From Atribacterota bacterium (GTDB lineage: Bacteria; Atribacterota; Phoenicimicrobiia; Phoenicimicrobiales; Phoenicimicrobiaceae): a stretch of DNA of 27,149 nt. A program made the translations under genes and the position numbers. The first letter of the stretch is position 1; each line of letters starts with the position of its first letter. The notes under the pieces were generated by a model. It had not been told where the DNA came from. It ran no database searches and saw only the letters and a list, made by a program, of their open reading frames with translations. Shown piece after piece: positions 7,436 through 15,447 of this stretch. The stretch lies in the NCBI GenBank assembly GCA_030599445.1, contig JAUVOA010000001.1, positions 1 to 27,149 of the forward strand, in the 5' to 3' direction.

Positions 7436-10400
7436 ATGGGAGATGGAGATAAAGATAAAGAGCAGTTGATGAATAAAACAATAAAATCTGAAGAACTATA
7501 CAATTTAATAGTTGAAAATACCACTGATGTAGTTACTTTAACTACCTTTACTTTGAACCCAGTATTTATCTACATTAATCCCTCGATTAAAATAAATACT
7601 GGCTACGAACCCGAAGAATTAATCTGTAAATCTCCTTTTGATTTTATCCATCCTGATGATAAAAAGAAATTATTTCCAATATTGATAAAATATATTAACG
7701 CTAAGGTAAAAAAACTCTTAACCGACAAAGAATTGCCTACCACCAAGAGAATCGAATTTCGTTTTAAGACGAAAGATGGAAATTGGCGCTATATTCAAAG
7801 TACTGGAAATATTGTAGGAAACCAGCTGCTTTTTATCACTAGAGATATCACTAGTCAGAAGAAACTTGAAGAAGCTTTACGCAAGAGTCAACAAGAATTT
7901 GCCAGTCTATTTAAGAGTAGTCCCGAGGCTTTAGTCTATACAGATGAAAAAAGTAATATTTTAGATATAAACCCCCGATTTACTGAACTTTTTGGCTATA
8001 CTTTAGAAGAGATTAAAGGTAGAAATATCGATGATGGCATGATTCACCCCCCTGATAAAATAGAAGAAGGCAAAGAGCTGGGCAGAATAGCACAATCTAA
8101 GGGTTATTTTAAATGTGAAACTATCAGGAAAAAGAAAAACGGAACTTTATTCCTTGTTTCTATCTATGGTTCTAATATCTCTATTGATGGTCAGTTAAAA
8201 GGTATGTTGGTAATATATATCGATACCACTGAACGAAAAAATATACTGGATAAATTGAAAAAGAGTGAGGAGAAATATCGCAATCTTTTTGAGAATATGC
8301 CCGGAGCTTATTATCGTACAGATAGAGAAGGAAATCTTATAATGATAAATCCGGAAGGAGCTAAATTATTTGGCTACAATTCTCCCGAGAATATCTTAGG
8401 GGAAAATATAGGTCAGCATTTATACTTTGCTCCAGAAGAAAGAAAAAGATATCTTAAAGAGTTAGAAAAGAATAAAGGGAATCTTAAAGACTTTGAATTA
8501 ACTTTAAAAAAGAAAGATGGCACTCCTCTGATTACCTCTGATACTGGCCATTTCTATTATGATAAAGATGAGAATATTGCTGGTGTAGAAGGCATTTTTG
8601 TAGATATTACTGAACGTAAAAAAACCGAAGAAGCCTTACGTAAAAGCCAAAAAGAATTCGCCAGTCTGTTTAAAAGTAATCCTGAAGCGTTAGTTTATCT
8701 GGATGAGAAAGGAATAATATTAGATGCAAATCTTTGTTTTTGTAAACTTTTTGGATACACTCTAAAAGAAATTAAAGGAAGAAATATTGATGATGGTATG
8801 ATTCACCACTCTGATAAAATAAAAGAAGGGAAGAGATTAACTGTAAATGGATTAAAAGGTTATCTTAATTACGAAACCATTAGAAAGAAAAGAGACGGAA
8901 CCTTATTTCCTGTATCTATATCGGCTACACCGCTGGTAATAGATGGGCAAGCTAAAGGGGAGATAGGAATATATATTGATATTACCGAACGTAAACAGAA
9001 CGAGACAATACAAAAAGTCCTGTACAATATCTCCAAAGCAGCCAACTCCCCTATCTCTCTTGGCCAGCTTTATCCTATAATTCATCAAGAATTAGGTAAT
9101 ATTATCGATACCACTAATTTCTATATCGCCTTGGTTGACGAAAATAAAGATGAATTATATTTCCCCTATTATATAGATGAAAAAGACGGAAAAATGCCTT
9201 TTGTAAAATATAGCATTACCAATACTCTTACTACTTATGTTATAAGGACAGGTAAGTCTCTGCTTAATAATAACGAGCAATATAAAGAAATGATTAATCA
9301 GGGAATATTGACTCCCATGGGCTCTACAACTGATGAATCTGTCTGGCTGGGCATTCCCCTGAAGATAGAAGATAAAATAATGGGTGCTATGGTCGTTCAA
9401 AGCTATATCAATCCCAATCTCTATTCCAAAGACGACATCAAGATCTTGGAATTCGTCTCCTCCCAAGTAGCTACTGCTATTGAGCGTAAAAGCTCTGAAG
9501 AGAAAATCAAATACCTAAGCTTCCACGATGCTCTAACTGGTCTTTACAATCGGGCTTACTTCGAAGAAGAATTAGAAAGGTACAATTTTCCCCGTTACTA
9601 CCCCTTAAGTGTGGTAATGCTTGATGTCAATGGCTTAAAAGTCATCAATGATACCTTCGGCCATCAAGAAGGGGACAAACTCTTGCAACACCTCTCCCAG
9701 ACCCTTACTTCCGTCTCTCGTCAGGGAGACATCCTGGCCCGTATCGGTGGAGATGAGTTTACCATTCTCTTACCCTCAGCCACCTCCGAGCAAGCCCATA
9801 ATTTCTGTGAGAGGATCAAGAAGGCCTGCCAGCAAGATAAGATAGAGCCCATTTACTTAAGACCGAATATCTCTTTAGGTCATGCCACCCAGAAAGGAGA
9901 ATATAAAGAAATAAACTCTCTCCTTAAGGTAGCTGACCGTAATATGTATCAAGATAAACTCTTCAATGGTAAAAGCAGAGAAAAACATTTCTTAGAGGCC
10001 TTCCGTATTGTCCTTGCCGAACGAGACCCTCATACCTCTGATCATGCCCAGAGACTCCAGGAGTTAGCCCTCTCTTTAGGTAAAAGGGTAGGGCTTACCG
10101 AGTACCAGTTAGGAAACTTAAAACTCTTGGCATTACTTCACGATATCGGTAAAATTGGTATTCCGGATAATATCCTCTTCAAGACCTATATCCTAACCCC
10201 TTCCGAATGGGAGAAAATGAGAGAACACTCTCGTATAGGCTATCGTATGGCTAAGAATATCCCTGATTTTGCCTCCATTGCCCAAGAGATTCTCTATCAC
10301 CATGAACACTGGGATGGTACCGGTTATCCTGAGGGTCTAAAAGGAGAAAAGATCCCTCTCCTTTCCCGTATTATCTCCATTGTCGATGCCTATGATGTGA

Positions 10401-10528
10401 TGCAATCCCGTAGACCTTATAAAGGATCCATAAGTAAGACTAAAGTCCTAAAGGAGATTAAAAGATGTGCCGGTACCCAATTTGACCCCCAGCTGGTGGA
10501 GATATTCTTGAAGATAGTAAAAACCTAA
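7436..10528 (+). CDS. PAS(x4)-GAF-GGDEF-HD-GYP signalling protein (c-di-GMP synthesis and degradation)
   Basis: A 1030-residue soluble sensor-effector with no membrane segment. Approximate order: four PAS domains (18-143, 145-269, 276-396, 397-521), GAF (525-684), GGDEF (693-850), HD-GYP (855-1030). The diguanylate cyclase A-site GGDEF (771-775) is intact and has an RQGD product-inhibition I-site five residues before it. The phosphodiesterase half has the LLHD pair (H902/D903) and HHEHWDGTGYP (955-965). Both activities therefore look possible. PAS2 and PAS4 are near-duplicates. Start ATG 7436 has GGGAG (7422-7426) nine bases upstream; an in-frame TTG at 7415 is less likely. GC content rises sharply in the GGDEF-HD-GYP part, suggesting a chimeric gene. 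A c-di-GMP-I riboswitch lies 65 nt upstream. Confidence 0.93.
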   Translation: MGDGDKDKEQLMNKTIKSEELYNLIVENTTDVVTLTTFTLNPVFIYINPSIKINTGYEPEELICKSPFDFIHPDDKKKLFPILIKYINAKVKKLLTDKELPTTKRIEFRFKTKDGNWRYIQSTGNIVGNQLLFITRDITSQKKLEEALRKSQQEFASLFKSSPEALVYTDEKSNILDINPRFTELFGYTLEEIKGRNIDDGMIHPPDKIEEGKELGRIAQSKGYFKCETIRKKKNGTLFLVSIYGSNISIDGQLKGMLVIYIDTTERKNILDKLKKSEEKYRNLFENMPGAYYRTDREGNLIMINPEGAKLFGYNSPENILGENIGQHLYFAPEERKRYLKELEKNKGNLKDFELTLKKKDGTPLITSDTGHFYYDKDENIAGVEGIFVDITERKKTEEALRKSQKEFASLFKSNPEALVYLDEKGIILDANLCFCKLFGYTLKEIKGRNIDDGMIHHSDKIKEGKRLTVNGLKGYLNYETIRKKRDGTLFPVSISATPLVIDGQAKGEIGIYIDITERKQNETIQKVLYNISKAANSPISLGQLYPIIHQELGNIIDTTNFYIALVDENKDELYFPYYIDEKDGKMPFVKYSITNTLTTYVIRTGKSLLNNNEQYKEMINQGILTPMGSTTDESVWLGIPLKIEDKIMGAMVVQSYINPNLYSKDDIKILEFVSSQVATAIERKSSEEKIKYLSFHDALTGLYNRAYFEEELERYNFPRYYPLSVVMLDVNGLKVINDTFGHQEGDKLLQHLSQTLTSVSRQGDILARIGGDEFTILLPSATSEQAHNFCERIKKACQQDKIEPIYLRPNISLGHATQKGEYKEINSLLKVADRNMYQDKLFNGKSREKHFLEAFRIVLAERDPHTSDHAQRLQELALSLGKRVGLTEYQLGNLKLLALLHDIGKIGIPDNILFKTYILTPSEWEKMREHSRIGYRMAKNIPDFASIAQEILYHHEHWDGTGYPEGLKGEKIPLLSRIISIVDAYDVMQSRRPYKGSISKTKVLKEIKRCAGTQFDPQLVEIFLKIVKT

Positions 10529-10842
10529 CAGGGGACGGTTCTTTGGCATAAAATATCATTTCTCTTTATCCTTTCTTCATTGAATTCCTGTTCTATTTTC
10601 AATATTGATTTTATAAATAATGTTTTGGTAAATTATATAACAAAGTATTCCTTATCTCTTTGTACCGAGGTTAATCATTGTGTTTATTGGGAAAGTTTGC
10701 ACTTCAATTCCTTGATATTTAAACTTTTCTTTGGTATATTAATGTACATAATACACTTTTAAAACAAATGACCATCCTTGGGATAAGCACAAAGAAAATT
10801 TCAAAAGTTATAAAGAATTCATTTTAAAGTATAGGAAACAAT
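10529..10842 (+). repeat. Spacer with a GGGGACGGTTCTTTGGC repeat remnant
   Basis: Right after the signalling gene stop, GGGGACGGTTCTTTGGC (10533-10549) matches a palindrome-half type seen in many bacterial genomes near REP-type transposases; no transposase is present here. An open frame of 60 codons at 10580-10762 lacks an RBS and homology and I do not call it. The remaining sequence contains the promoter listed separately. Confidence 0.45.
10712..10740 (+). promoter_or_regulatory. Sigma-70-type promoter for the tauE-like / mobB-like pair
   Basis: TTGATA (10712-10717) and TATATT (10735-10740) are separated by exactly 17 bases. Transcription would start near 10747, about 95 nt before the permease ATG. 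Confidence 0.55.
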
Positions 10843-11637
10843 ATGATAGAGTCAGCCTTTATGTACCTGACATTTTTTATTGCTTCAGGCATTAGCTCCA
10901 TGATTGGTATAGGTGGCGGAGTACTTTATGTCCCCATTTTATTAGCCTTTGATTTTCCTTTTTATCAAGCTGCGGCAATCAGTCTATTTATAATAATAGC
11001 TCTGTCCCTTTCCGCTACCTTAGTTTATTATCGAGTTCAATTAGTAGATTGGAAGTTAGCTTTAACAATTGAACCTATAATTGCTATCACCGCCCTTATA
11101 GGTGGATATTATTCTTCCTTTATTCAAATTAAGGGATTAAAAGTATTATTTGCTTTGGTCCTGATTATTTCCGGATATTTTATGATAAAGTCTATTAAAG
11201 AAATTCAAAATAAATTCATTAATAAGAGAAAATGGGGTTTCTGGCTAAGAAAATTTGGAGAAGAAGAGTATTCAGTTAATCTTTTAATCGGACTTCCGCT
11301 CACTGCTTTGGTCGGTTTAGTAGCGGGCTTATTAGGAACTGGAGGAGGGGCAATAAAAGTCCCTTTAATGGTTTTATTGCTGGGAATCCCTATGAAGATT
11401 GCAGTGGGAACATCTTGTTTTATGGTAGGGATAACTGCTTTATTCGGTTTTTGGGGGCATTATTTTGCCGGGCATTTTGAGCTTAAAATGGCTTTAATTC
11501 TGGCTTTAGTGGTTTTTGCCGGAGCTCAAGCCGGTTCTCGGATATCTATAAAAGTAGATAAAATTTTATTAAAAAAAATTTATGCTATATTTCTTTTTCT
11601 AATCTCTGCCTGGATGATGGTGAATGTGGTAAAATAA
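10843..11637 (+). CDS. TauE/SafE family sulfite/anion exporter
   Basis: This 264-residue polytopic membrane protein has about eight hydrophobic segments arranged as two related halves. Each half begins with the family's glycine signature: MIGIGGGVLYVP (around 20-31) and GLLGTGGGAIKVP (around 162-175). A charged cytoplasmic-type loop (115-145) joins the halves. TauE/SafE proteins move sulfite, sulfoacetate or other small organic anions across the cytoplasmic membrane; the substrate here is unknown. The RBS is weak (AGGAAA near 10833). The MobB-like gene follows after 23 bases, suggesting one transcript. Confidence 0.88.
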   Translation: MIESAFMYLTFFIASGISSMIGIGGGVLYVPILLAFDFPFYQAAAISLFIIIALSLSATLVYYRVQLVDWKLALTIEPIIAITALIGGYYSSFIQIKGLKVLFALVLIISGYFMIKSIKEIQNKFINKRKWGFWLRKFGEEEYSVNLLIGLPLTALVGLVAGLLGTGGGAIKVPLMVLLLGIPMKIAVGTSCFMVGITALFGFWGHYFAGHFELKMALILALVVFAGAQAGSRISIKVDKILLKKIYAIFLFLISAWMMVNVVK

Positions 11638-11660
11638 TTAATAAAAAGAGGTAATAGTTA

Positions 11661-12389
11661 ATGAGAGTTATTGGTATTACAGGATATAAGAAAAGTGGTA
11701 AAACTACTTTAACGCTAAAACTATCCGATGAATTAATTAAAAGAGGCTATAAAGTAGCAGTGGTAAAACATATTAACGAAGACCTTGATCTGGTCAATTC
11801 GGATACTTCAAAATACAAAGAAGTTCTAACCCAGGTAGCGGCAATTACCACTAAAGAATCAGTATTTTTTCTAAAGAATAAAAAGAATTTAGAAGAGATT
11901 ATAAAATATTTTGAAGCCGATATTATCTTAATAGAAGGCTTTAAAAGGGAAAAAACTTTCCCTAAAATTGTGTGCTTAAGAGAGGAAAATGAAAAGGCTG
12001 AATTGTTTGATGGATTACAGCTTTGTACAGCTGGTTTTGTTTCTACGGAGGTAAACCCGAAGCTTTATGACTTTAATATTTTAAACGATGAGGATATAAA
12101 AAGGGTAGCAGAAATAGCAATTAATAAATCTTTTAAATTACCAAACTTAAATTGTGGGGAATGTGGATATCAAGATTGTTACGGTTTAGCTCGGGAGATT
12201 GTTAAAGGAAACAAAACTCTCGATGATTGTTCTTCTTTAGAACCTTCAACTTTAGTGAAAGTAAATGGGAAGATAATCTCGATGAATCCTTTTATAGCTA
12301 GAATTGTAAAGAACACCATTACCGGACTTTTGTCTTCTCTGAAAGGTTTTACTAAAGGGGATATTGAGATAAAGATAAAACAAAAATAA
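11661..12389 (+). CDS. mobB: MobB-like P-loop GTPase with C-terminal Fe-S cluster motif
   Basis: The N-terminal 150 residues are a MobB domain: P-loop GYKKSGKT (8-15), AVVKHINEDLDL (switch region), and ADIILIEGFKREKTFPKI, typical of molybdopterin-guanine-dinucleotide biosynthesis protein B, which binds GTP and assists MobA in making the guanylated molybdenum or tungsten cofactor. The C-terminal part adds C165-x2-C-x4-C-x16-C190, starting NCGECGYQDC, the pattern of the 4Fe-4S domain also found in corrinoid and electron-transfer proteins. Length (242) exceeds stand-alone MobB (about 160-175). No other molybdenum-cofactor gene is in the window, so the link is by homology only. RBS AGAGG precedes ATG 11661. 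Confidence 0.85.
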   Translation: MRVIGITGYKKSGKTTLTLKLSDELIKRGYKVAVVKHINEDLDLVNSDTSKYKEVLTQVAAITTKESVFFLKNKKNLEEIIKYFEADIILIEGFKREKTFPKIVCLREENEKAELFDGLQLCTAGFVSTEVNPKLYDFNILNDEDIKRVAEIAINKSFKLPNLNCGECGYQDCYGLAREIVKGNKTLDDCSSLEPSTLVKVNGKIISMNPFIARIVKNTITGLLSSLKGFTKGDIEIKIKQK

Positions 12390-12616
12390 AAACAGTATAT
12401 AGTATCGAGTATATAGTATATAGTAAAGAAAATAGCGGATAGAATAGGGAATTAGTTACCCAGTTACCCGGTTTGCCAGTTTTCTGGTTAAGGATTAGTT
12501 AACCAGTCATTAGCAAGACAGGTGTATGTAATTACTCCTGCCCACCGAAAACTGTAAACTGAAAACCTGTATTTAATACTAACGACTATTCACTATTCAC
12601 TAACGACTATTTTCAT
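12390..12616 (+). repeat. Mosaic low-complexity spacer before trxB
   Basis: The spacer consists of short repeated words: TATAGTATCGAGTATATAGT (12399-12418), TTAGTTACCCAGTTACCCGG (12452-12471) with inverted GGTTAAGGATTAGTTAACC nearby, AACTGTAAACTGAAAACC (12549-12566) and the tandem ACGACTATTCACTATTCACT / ACGACTATT (12583-12611). No gene, hairpin-plus-T-run terminator or clear promoter was found. Confidence 0.6.
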
Positions 12617-12631
12617 GGAGGTGACTCTTAA

Positions 12632-13633
12632 ATGCCAGTAGTATCGATTAAACCAAAAACAAGTAGCAAAAAAGAAACAAATGAAGAAAAAATATATGAT
12701 GCCGTAATAATTGGAGGTGGGCCTGCAGGCTTAACCGCAGGCATCTATCTTAGTCGAGCCAGAATGAGCACTCTATTAATTGAAAAAGCCCTTCCTGGTG
12801 GACAGGCAATCCTTACTGAAATTATTGAAAATTATCCTGGCTTTCCCCATGGCATTATGGGGCCTGAATTAATGCAAAAAATGGAGGAGCAGTCTGTAGG
12901 ATTTGGCTTAAAAATAGAATATGGAGAAGTAGCAGAAATTAAAATAAAAGAAGGTAAGGAAAATAAGGTAAAAATAGTAAAAATCAATAATCAAGAATAT
13001 AAAACCTTGGCTATTATTCTGGCTTCCGGAGTAGAAGCGAGTAAATTAGAAGTCCCCGGAGAAGTAGAATTAAGAGGAAGGGGAGTTTCTTATTGCGCTA
13101 CCTGTGATGCCCCCTTTTTTAAGGAGCAAAAGATAGTAGTGGTTGGTGGAGGAGACACGGCAATTGAAGAAGCTTTATATTTAACTAAGTTTGTTCGAGA
13201 AACAACTATTATTCACCGTCGAGATAGATTAAGAGCAACCAAGATATTACAGGAAAGAGTTTTTGCTAATAAGAAAATAAATTTTGCCTGGGATTCAGTA
13301 GTAACAAAAATATTAGGCAACGAAAAAGTGGAAGGTGTTTTGGTTCAAAACAAAAAAACAGGTGAAGAAAGGGAAATATCCTGTCAGGGCATTTTTGTTT
13401 TTGTGGGGAACATACCTAATTCAAAATTTTTTAACGAGTTAATAAAATTAGACAAAAAGGGTTATATTTTAACTGACGATAATATGATGACCTCACAAGA
13501 AGGCATCTATGCTTGCGGAGATGTTAGAAAAAAACTCTTAAGGCAGGTGGTTACTGCCTGTGGAGAGGGAGCTACTGCTGCCTTTGCTGCTCAGAAGTAT
13601 ATCGAAGAATTAAAAGGTACTTCCTATAAATAA
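12632..13633 (+). CDS. trxB: Thioredoxin-disulfide reductase
   Basis: A 333-residue class-2 flavoprotein reductase that passes electrons from NADPH through FAD to thioredoxin. It shows FAD-binding GGGPAGLTAG (28-37), redox-active C155-A-T-C158 followed by DAP, NADPH-binding VGGGDTAIEEA (171-181), HRRDRLRA (the arginines for the 2'-phosphate), and the C-terminal FAD motif YACGDVR. A polar 20-residue N-terminal extension (KPKTSSKKETNEEK) precedes the first beta strand and is unusual for TrxB. The strong RBS GGAGGTG (12617-12623) fixes ATG 12632. The isomerase gene follows after 19 bases and lipA after that, suggesting an operon. Confidence 0.93.
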   Translation: MPVVSIKPKTSSKKETNEEKIYDAVIIGGGPAGLTAGIYLSRARMSTLLIEKALPGGQAILTEIIENYPGFPHGIMGPELMQKMEEQSVGFGLKIEYGEVAEIKIKEGKENKVKIVKINNQEYKTLAIILASGVEASKLEVPGEVELRGRGVSYCATCDAPFFKEQKIVVVGGGDTAIEEALYLTKFVRETTIIHRRDRLRATKILQERVFANKKINFAWDSVVTKILGNEKVEGVLVQNKKTGEEREISCQGIFVFVGNIPNSKFFNELIKLDKKGYILTDDNMMTSQEGIYACGDVRKKLLRQVVTACGEGATAAFAAQKYIEELKGTSYK

Positions 13634-13652
13634 TACTAAGAAAGGATAGAAA

Positions 13653-14483
13653 ATGGAATTTGGAATATCAACTATGCCCCTTGAGGATTATCAATTAAAA
13701 TCAAAGTTACCTCTACTTAAAGAGGCTGGGATAAAATATATTGAGGTAAAACCGAAAGAAGGACATTTCAATTATCATGACCCCAAATATCTGGATGAAA
13801 TGTCTAAAGAATTTAAAAGAAATGGAGTAAAAGTAATATCAATGCATATGCCTACTCACGGAGCAGATATTTCCCTGATTGAGGAATATGACCGGATATG
13901 GTCTGTCCGGGAAGTGGAAAAAACAGCTCTTGCCTTACTGAGATTAGGAGGAGAGATTTTAGTAATTCATCCGGGAAGTGAAATTGAAGATAAAAAAATG
14001 AGGAAAGAACGACGAAAAAAGAGCGAACAAAGCTTAGAAGAAATACTAAAATTTTGTGAACACTGGGGAATTAAGATTGCTTTAGAGAATACTTTACCCG
14101 GAAAGATCGGTGACAGCATACCTGAAATTCTGGAGATAGTAAGAAAATTTAATTCAAAAAATCTGAGAATTTGTCTGGATACCGGACATTGTAACATAAC
14201 TTCTTCTCTTTATAATCATAGTGGAGTTGTGGAGTGTTTACCGGAAACAAAAGATTATTTATATCATTTACATATTCACGATAATTTTGGAAAGAGTGAT
14301 GACCATTCTCTGCCTTTTGAAGGCAATATAGATTGGAAAGGATTTGTAAAGAGCTTAAAAGAAATTAATTACAAAGGGGTATTTATGTTTGAATTAAGAA
14401 AAAAAACAAATAATGAAGAAATGCTCCGAACGACTAAAGAATCGTATCTAAATTTATTTAAGGAAGAAAAAAATGACCGATAA
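13653..14483 (+). CDS. Sugar phosphate isomerase/epimerase, xylose isomerase-like TIM barrel
   Basis: A 276-residue AP-endonuclease-family-2 TIM barrel. Likely metal and catalytic residues sit at the barrel's C-terminal strand ends: H106 (LVIHPGSE), E145 (ALENTLPG), D176 and H179 (CLDTGHCN), H207/H209 (HLHIHDN) and E247 (FMFELRK). This arrangement fits sugar-isomerising or epimerising members rather than DNA-repair endonuclease IV, but family assignment alone does not give the substrate. It lies 19 bases after trxB and its last 11 bases overlap the start of lipA, so these three genes are probably co-transcribed and the last two translationally coupled. Confidence 0.87.
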   Translation: MEFGISTMPLEDYQLKSKLPLLKEAGIKYIEVKPKEGHFNYHDPKYLDEMSKEFKRNGVKVISMHMPTHGADISLIEEYDRIWSVREVEKTALALLRLGGEILVIHPGSEIEDKKMRKERRKKSEQSLEEILKFCEHWGIKIALENTLPGKIGDSIPEILEIVRKFNSKNLRICLDTGHCNITSSLYNHSGVVECLPETKDYLYHLHIHDNFGKSDDHSLPFEGNIDWKGFVKSLKEINYKGVFMFELRKKTNNEEMLRTTKESYLNLFKEEKNDR

Positions 14484-15351
14484 AAAAGAACATCTTTATT
14501 GGTTAAGAAGAAAATTACCCGACCAAAAAGTTTTAGAACGGATGGATTCATTATTAAAAGAACTAAATTTACATACAGTTTGTGATAGTGCCCTGTGTCC
14601 CAATCGAGGCGAGTGTTTTAAAAAAGGAACGGCTACTTTTATGATATTGGGGAATATCTGTACGCGAAACTGCAAGTTTTGTGCTGTAGAAAAGGGCAAA
14701 CCACTCCCTTTAGACCCGGAGGAGCCCCATCATATTGCCCAAGCTGCCAAACATTTAAATCTTAAACATATAGTGGTTACTTCTGTAACCAGAGATGACC
14801 TTCCGGATGGCGGAGCAAAACACTTTTCCTGGACCATTATGGAGATTAAAAAGTTGCTTCCTGAAAGTACCATGGAGGTATTAGTTCCTGATTTTGAGGG
14901 TTCCTGGGAAGCACTCCAAACAGTAATAGATGCTCAGCCAGAAGTTATAAATCATAATATTGAAACGGTTGTCCGCTTATATAATTTGGTAAGGCCAAAA
15001 GCAGTTTATAAGCGTTCCTTAGAATTATTAAGACAAATTAAGATTCGGGATAAAAATATTATCTCTAAATCGGGGATTATGGTAGGCTTAGGAGAGGAAA
15101 AGGAAGAAGTTATTAAAGCGATGAAAGATTTACGAGAAGTGGATTGTGACATTTTAACTATAGGTCAATATTTAAAGCCGTCTCCTCACCATTTAAAAAT
15201 CAACGAATATATTCATCCTGATAAATTTGATGAATATCAGAAGATAGGGATGTCTTTAGGCTTTAAATACGTAGCCTCGAACCCTTTGGTGCGCAGTTCC
15301 TATCGTGCCGGTGAAATATTAAAAAAAGTACAATTTAATTTTAATTTGTAA
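14473..15351 (+). CDS. lipA: Lipoyl synthase
   Basis: A 292-residue radical-SAM enzyme that inserts two sulfurs into protein-bound octanoyl groups to make lipoate. Both 4Fe-4S clusters are encoded: the auxiliary set C37-x4-C42-x5-C48 (CDSALCPNRGEC) and the radical-SAM set C63-x3-C67-x2-C70 (CTRNCKFC), plus the C-terminal RSSY (274-277), whose serine ligates the auxiliary cluster. Length and order are canonical. ATG 14473 lies within the last codons of the upstream isomerase gene, preceded by AAGGAAG (14460-14466). No lipB, lipoate ligase or lipoyl-dependent dehydrogenase gene is nearby. Confidence 0.95.
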   Translation: MTDKKEHLYWLRRKLPDQKVLERMDSLLKELNLHTVCDSALCPNRGECFKKGTATFMILGNICTRNCKFCAVEKGKPLPLDPEEPHHIAQAAKHLNLKHIVVTSVTRDDLPDGGAKHFSWTIMEIKKLLPESTMEVLVPDFEGSWEALQTVIDAQPEVINHNIETVVRLYNLVRPKAVYKRSLELLRQIKIRDKNIISKSGIMVGLGEEKEEVIKAMKDLREVDCDILTIGQYLKPSPHHLKINEYIHPDKFDEYQKIGMSLGFKYVASNPLVRSSYRAGEILKKVQFNFNL

Positions 15352-15361
15352 GCTAATTTCT

Positions 15362-15390
15362 TTGATATATTTAAATATATCTGATAGAAT
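15362..15390 (+). promoter_or_regulatory. Promoter of the EF-G2 gene with an embedded perfect palindrome
   Basis: TTGATA (15362-15367) and TAGAAT (15385-15390) have an exact 17-base spacer. The spacer is occupied by the perfect 18-bp palindrome GATATATTTAAATATATC (15364-15381), which also covers most of the -35 box and could be an operator site. Confidence 0.6.
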
Positions 15391-15447
15391 TAAAATCAAT
15401 AAATCAAATATAAGAAAATTGACCAAGGATAAGGAGGACGGGTTTGT

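Noticed and set aside
10580..10762. 60-codon open frame after the signalling gene
   Set aside because: No RBS, cysteine/phenylalanine/isoleucine-rich low-complexity content, and it overlaps a good promoter for the next gene.
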